A stretch of 5,201 bases of DNA from an uncultured Actinomycetes bacterium (GTDB taxonomy: Bacteria > Actinomycetota > Actinomycetes > S36-B12). The translations under genes were made by a program, and so were the position numbers. This document shows, in pieces, positions 5,102 to 5,201 of the stretch. Position 1 is the first letter of the stretch. The number at the start of each line of letters is the position of its first letter. Where the stretch lies: NCBI GenBank assembly GCA_937876275.1, contig CALFIA010000262.1, positions 1 to 5,201 of the forward strand, given 5' to 3'. The notes under the pieces are model-generated. The model was not told where the DNA came from, did no database searches, and saw only the letters and a list, made by a program, of their open reading frames with translations.

Positions 5102-5201
5102 GGCGGCGTGGACGTGCTCGTCAACAATGCGGGCATCCAGCACGTGGACAAGGTGCAGGACTTCCCGCCCGAGCGCTGGGACGCGGTCATCGCCATCAAC
5201 C
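5087..5201 (+). CDS. Internal fragment of a short-chain dehydrogenase, 3-hydroxybutyrate-dehydrogenase-like
   Basis: The plus-strand frame from 5087 to the right edge reads AEAEFGGVDVLVNNAG, then IQHVDKVQDFPPERWDAVIAIN. VDVLVNNAG (5108-5134) is the classical SDR core motif. IQHV...FPPERWDAVIAIN closely matches the region after it in bacterial 3-hydroxybutyrate dehydrogenases, where the Asn at the window edge would be the catalytic-tetrad Asn. That enzyme oxidises (R)-3-hydroxybutyrate to acetoacetate with NAD+. The gene's first ~80 residues (the nucleotide-binding TGxxxGIG region) are missing: upstream the same DNA is instead the thrC gene on the other strand, so there is no start. Of 34 codons from 5099, 33 end in G or C, against roughly 70-75% in the adjacent thrC portion. 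This points to a different source sequence. The fragment runs off the window. Confidence 0.8.

Noticed and set aside
5102..5143. GTG at 5141-5143 as the true start of threonine synthase, giving a 338-residue protein
   Set aside because: The first 14 residues from this GTG do not resemble ThrC and are the antisense of the SDR VDVLVNNAG region; the family's N-terminal ~95 residues would still be missing.
1..5201. CRISPR arrays, tRNA/rRNA genes, insertion sequences or phage features
   Set aside because: No repeat-spacer pattern, no cloverleaf or rRNA sequence and no transposase or integrase motifs were seen. Nearly all bases are in recognised genes.

Overview
The window looks like part of an actinobacterial chromosome. 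GC content is moderate-high (about 53-67% in the stretches I counted). The proteins resemble actinobacterial families: a CysO-type sulfur carrier beside a CysA2-type rhodanese with a CRIGERS active-site loop, actinobacterial YcnI and CopC proteins, and a long-form threonine synthase. The genus cannot be named from the sequence; a metagenomic or environmental actinomycete is possible.

Left half (1-2395, plus strand) is a copper-handling cluster. It opens with the 3' end of a His-rich membrane protein (1-299). An 88-nt gap follows with two small perfect inverted repeats and three CATTCA copies. Then come three tightly coupled genes for exported proteins: a YcnI/DUF1775 copper-binding protein (388-1140), a secreted CopC-like protein with an extra C-terminal domain (1140-1790), and a second CopC-like protein anchored by a C-terminal membrane helix (1814-2395). 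All three carry a His directly after, or at, a predicted signal-peptide cleavage site, as expected for N-terminal-His copper ligands. Together they would bind and pass copper on the outer face of the membrane. No CopD-type transporter is complete in the window.

Right half (2399-5201) is mostly minus strand. A Prx5/PrxII-type peroxiredoxin (2399-2890) converges on the copper cluster with only 3 nt between the stop codons. Upstream of it, past a hairpin, a compact operon reads thrC (5'-truncated) > cysO-like carrier > thiosulfate sulfurtransferase, with a 4-nt overlap and a 3-nt gap. This pairs a fold-type II PLP enzyme with a thiocarboxylate carrier and a persulfide-forming enzyme, which suggests linked amino-acid and sulfur metabolism.

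The last ~100 bases do not belong to threonine synthase. The thrC reading frame loses family resemblance near 5101. From about 5087 the plus strand encodes the middle of a short-chain dehydrogenase resembling 3-hydroxybutyrate dehydrogenase, with almost exclusively G/C third codon positions. This is either a chimeric assembly joint or a real rearrangement, and it is the most anomalous feature here. Apart from this I see no convincing novel system; the other items are domain-architecture variants and operon-context hypotheses.
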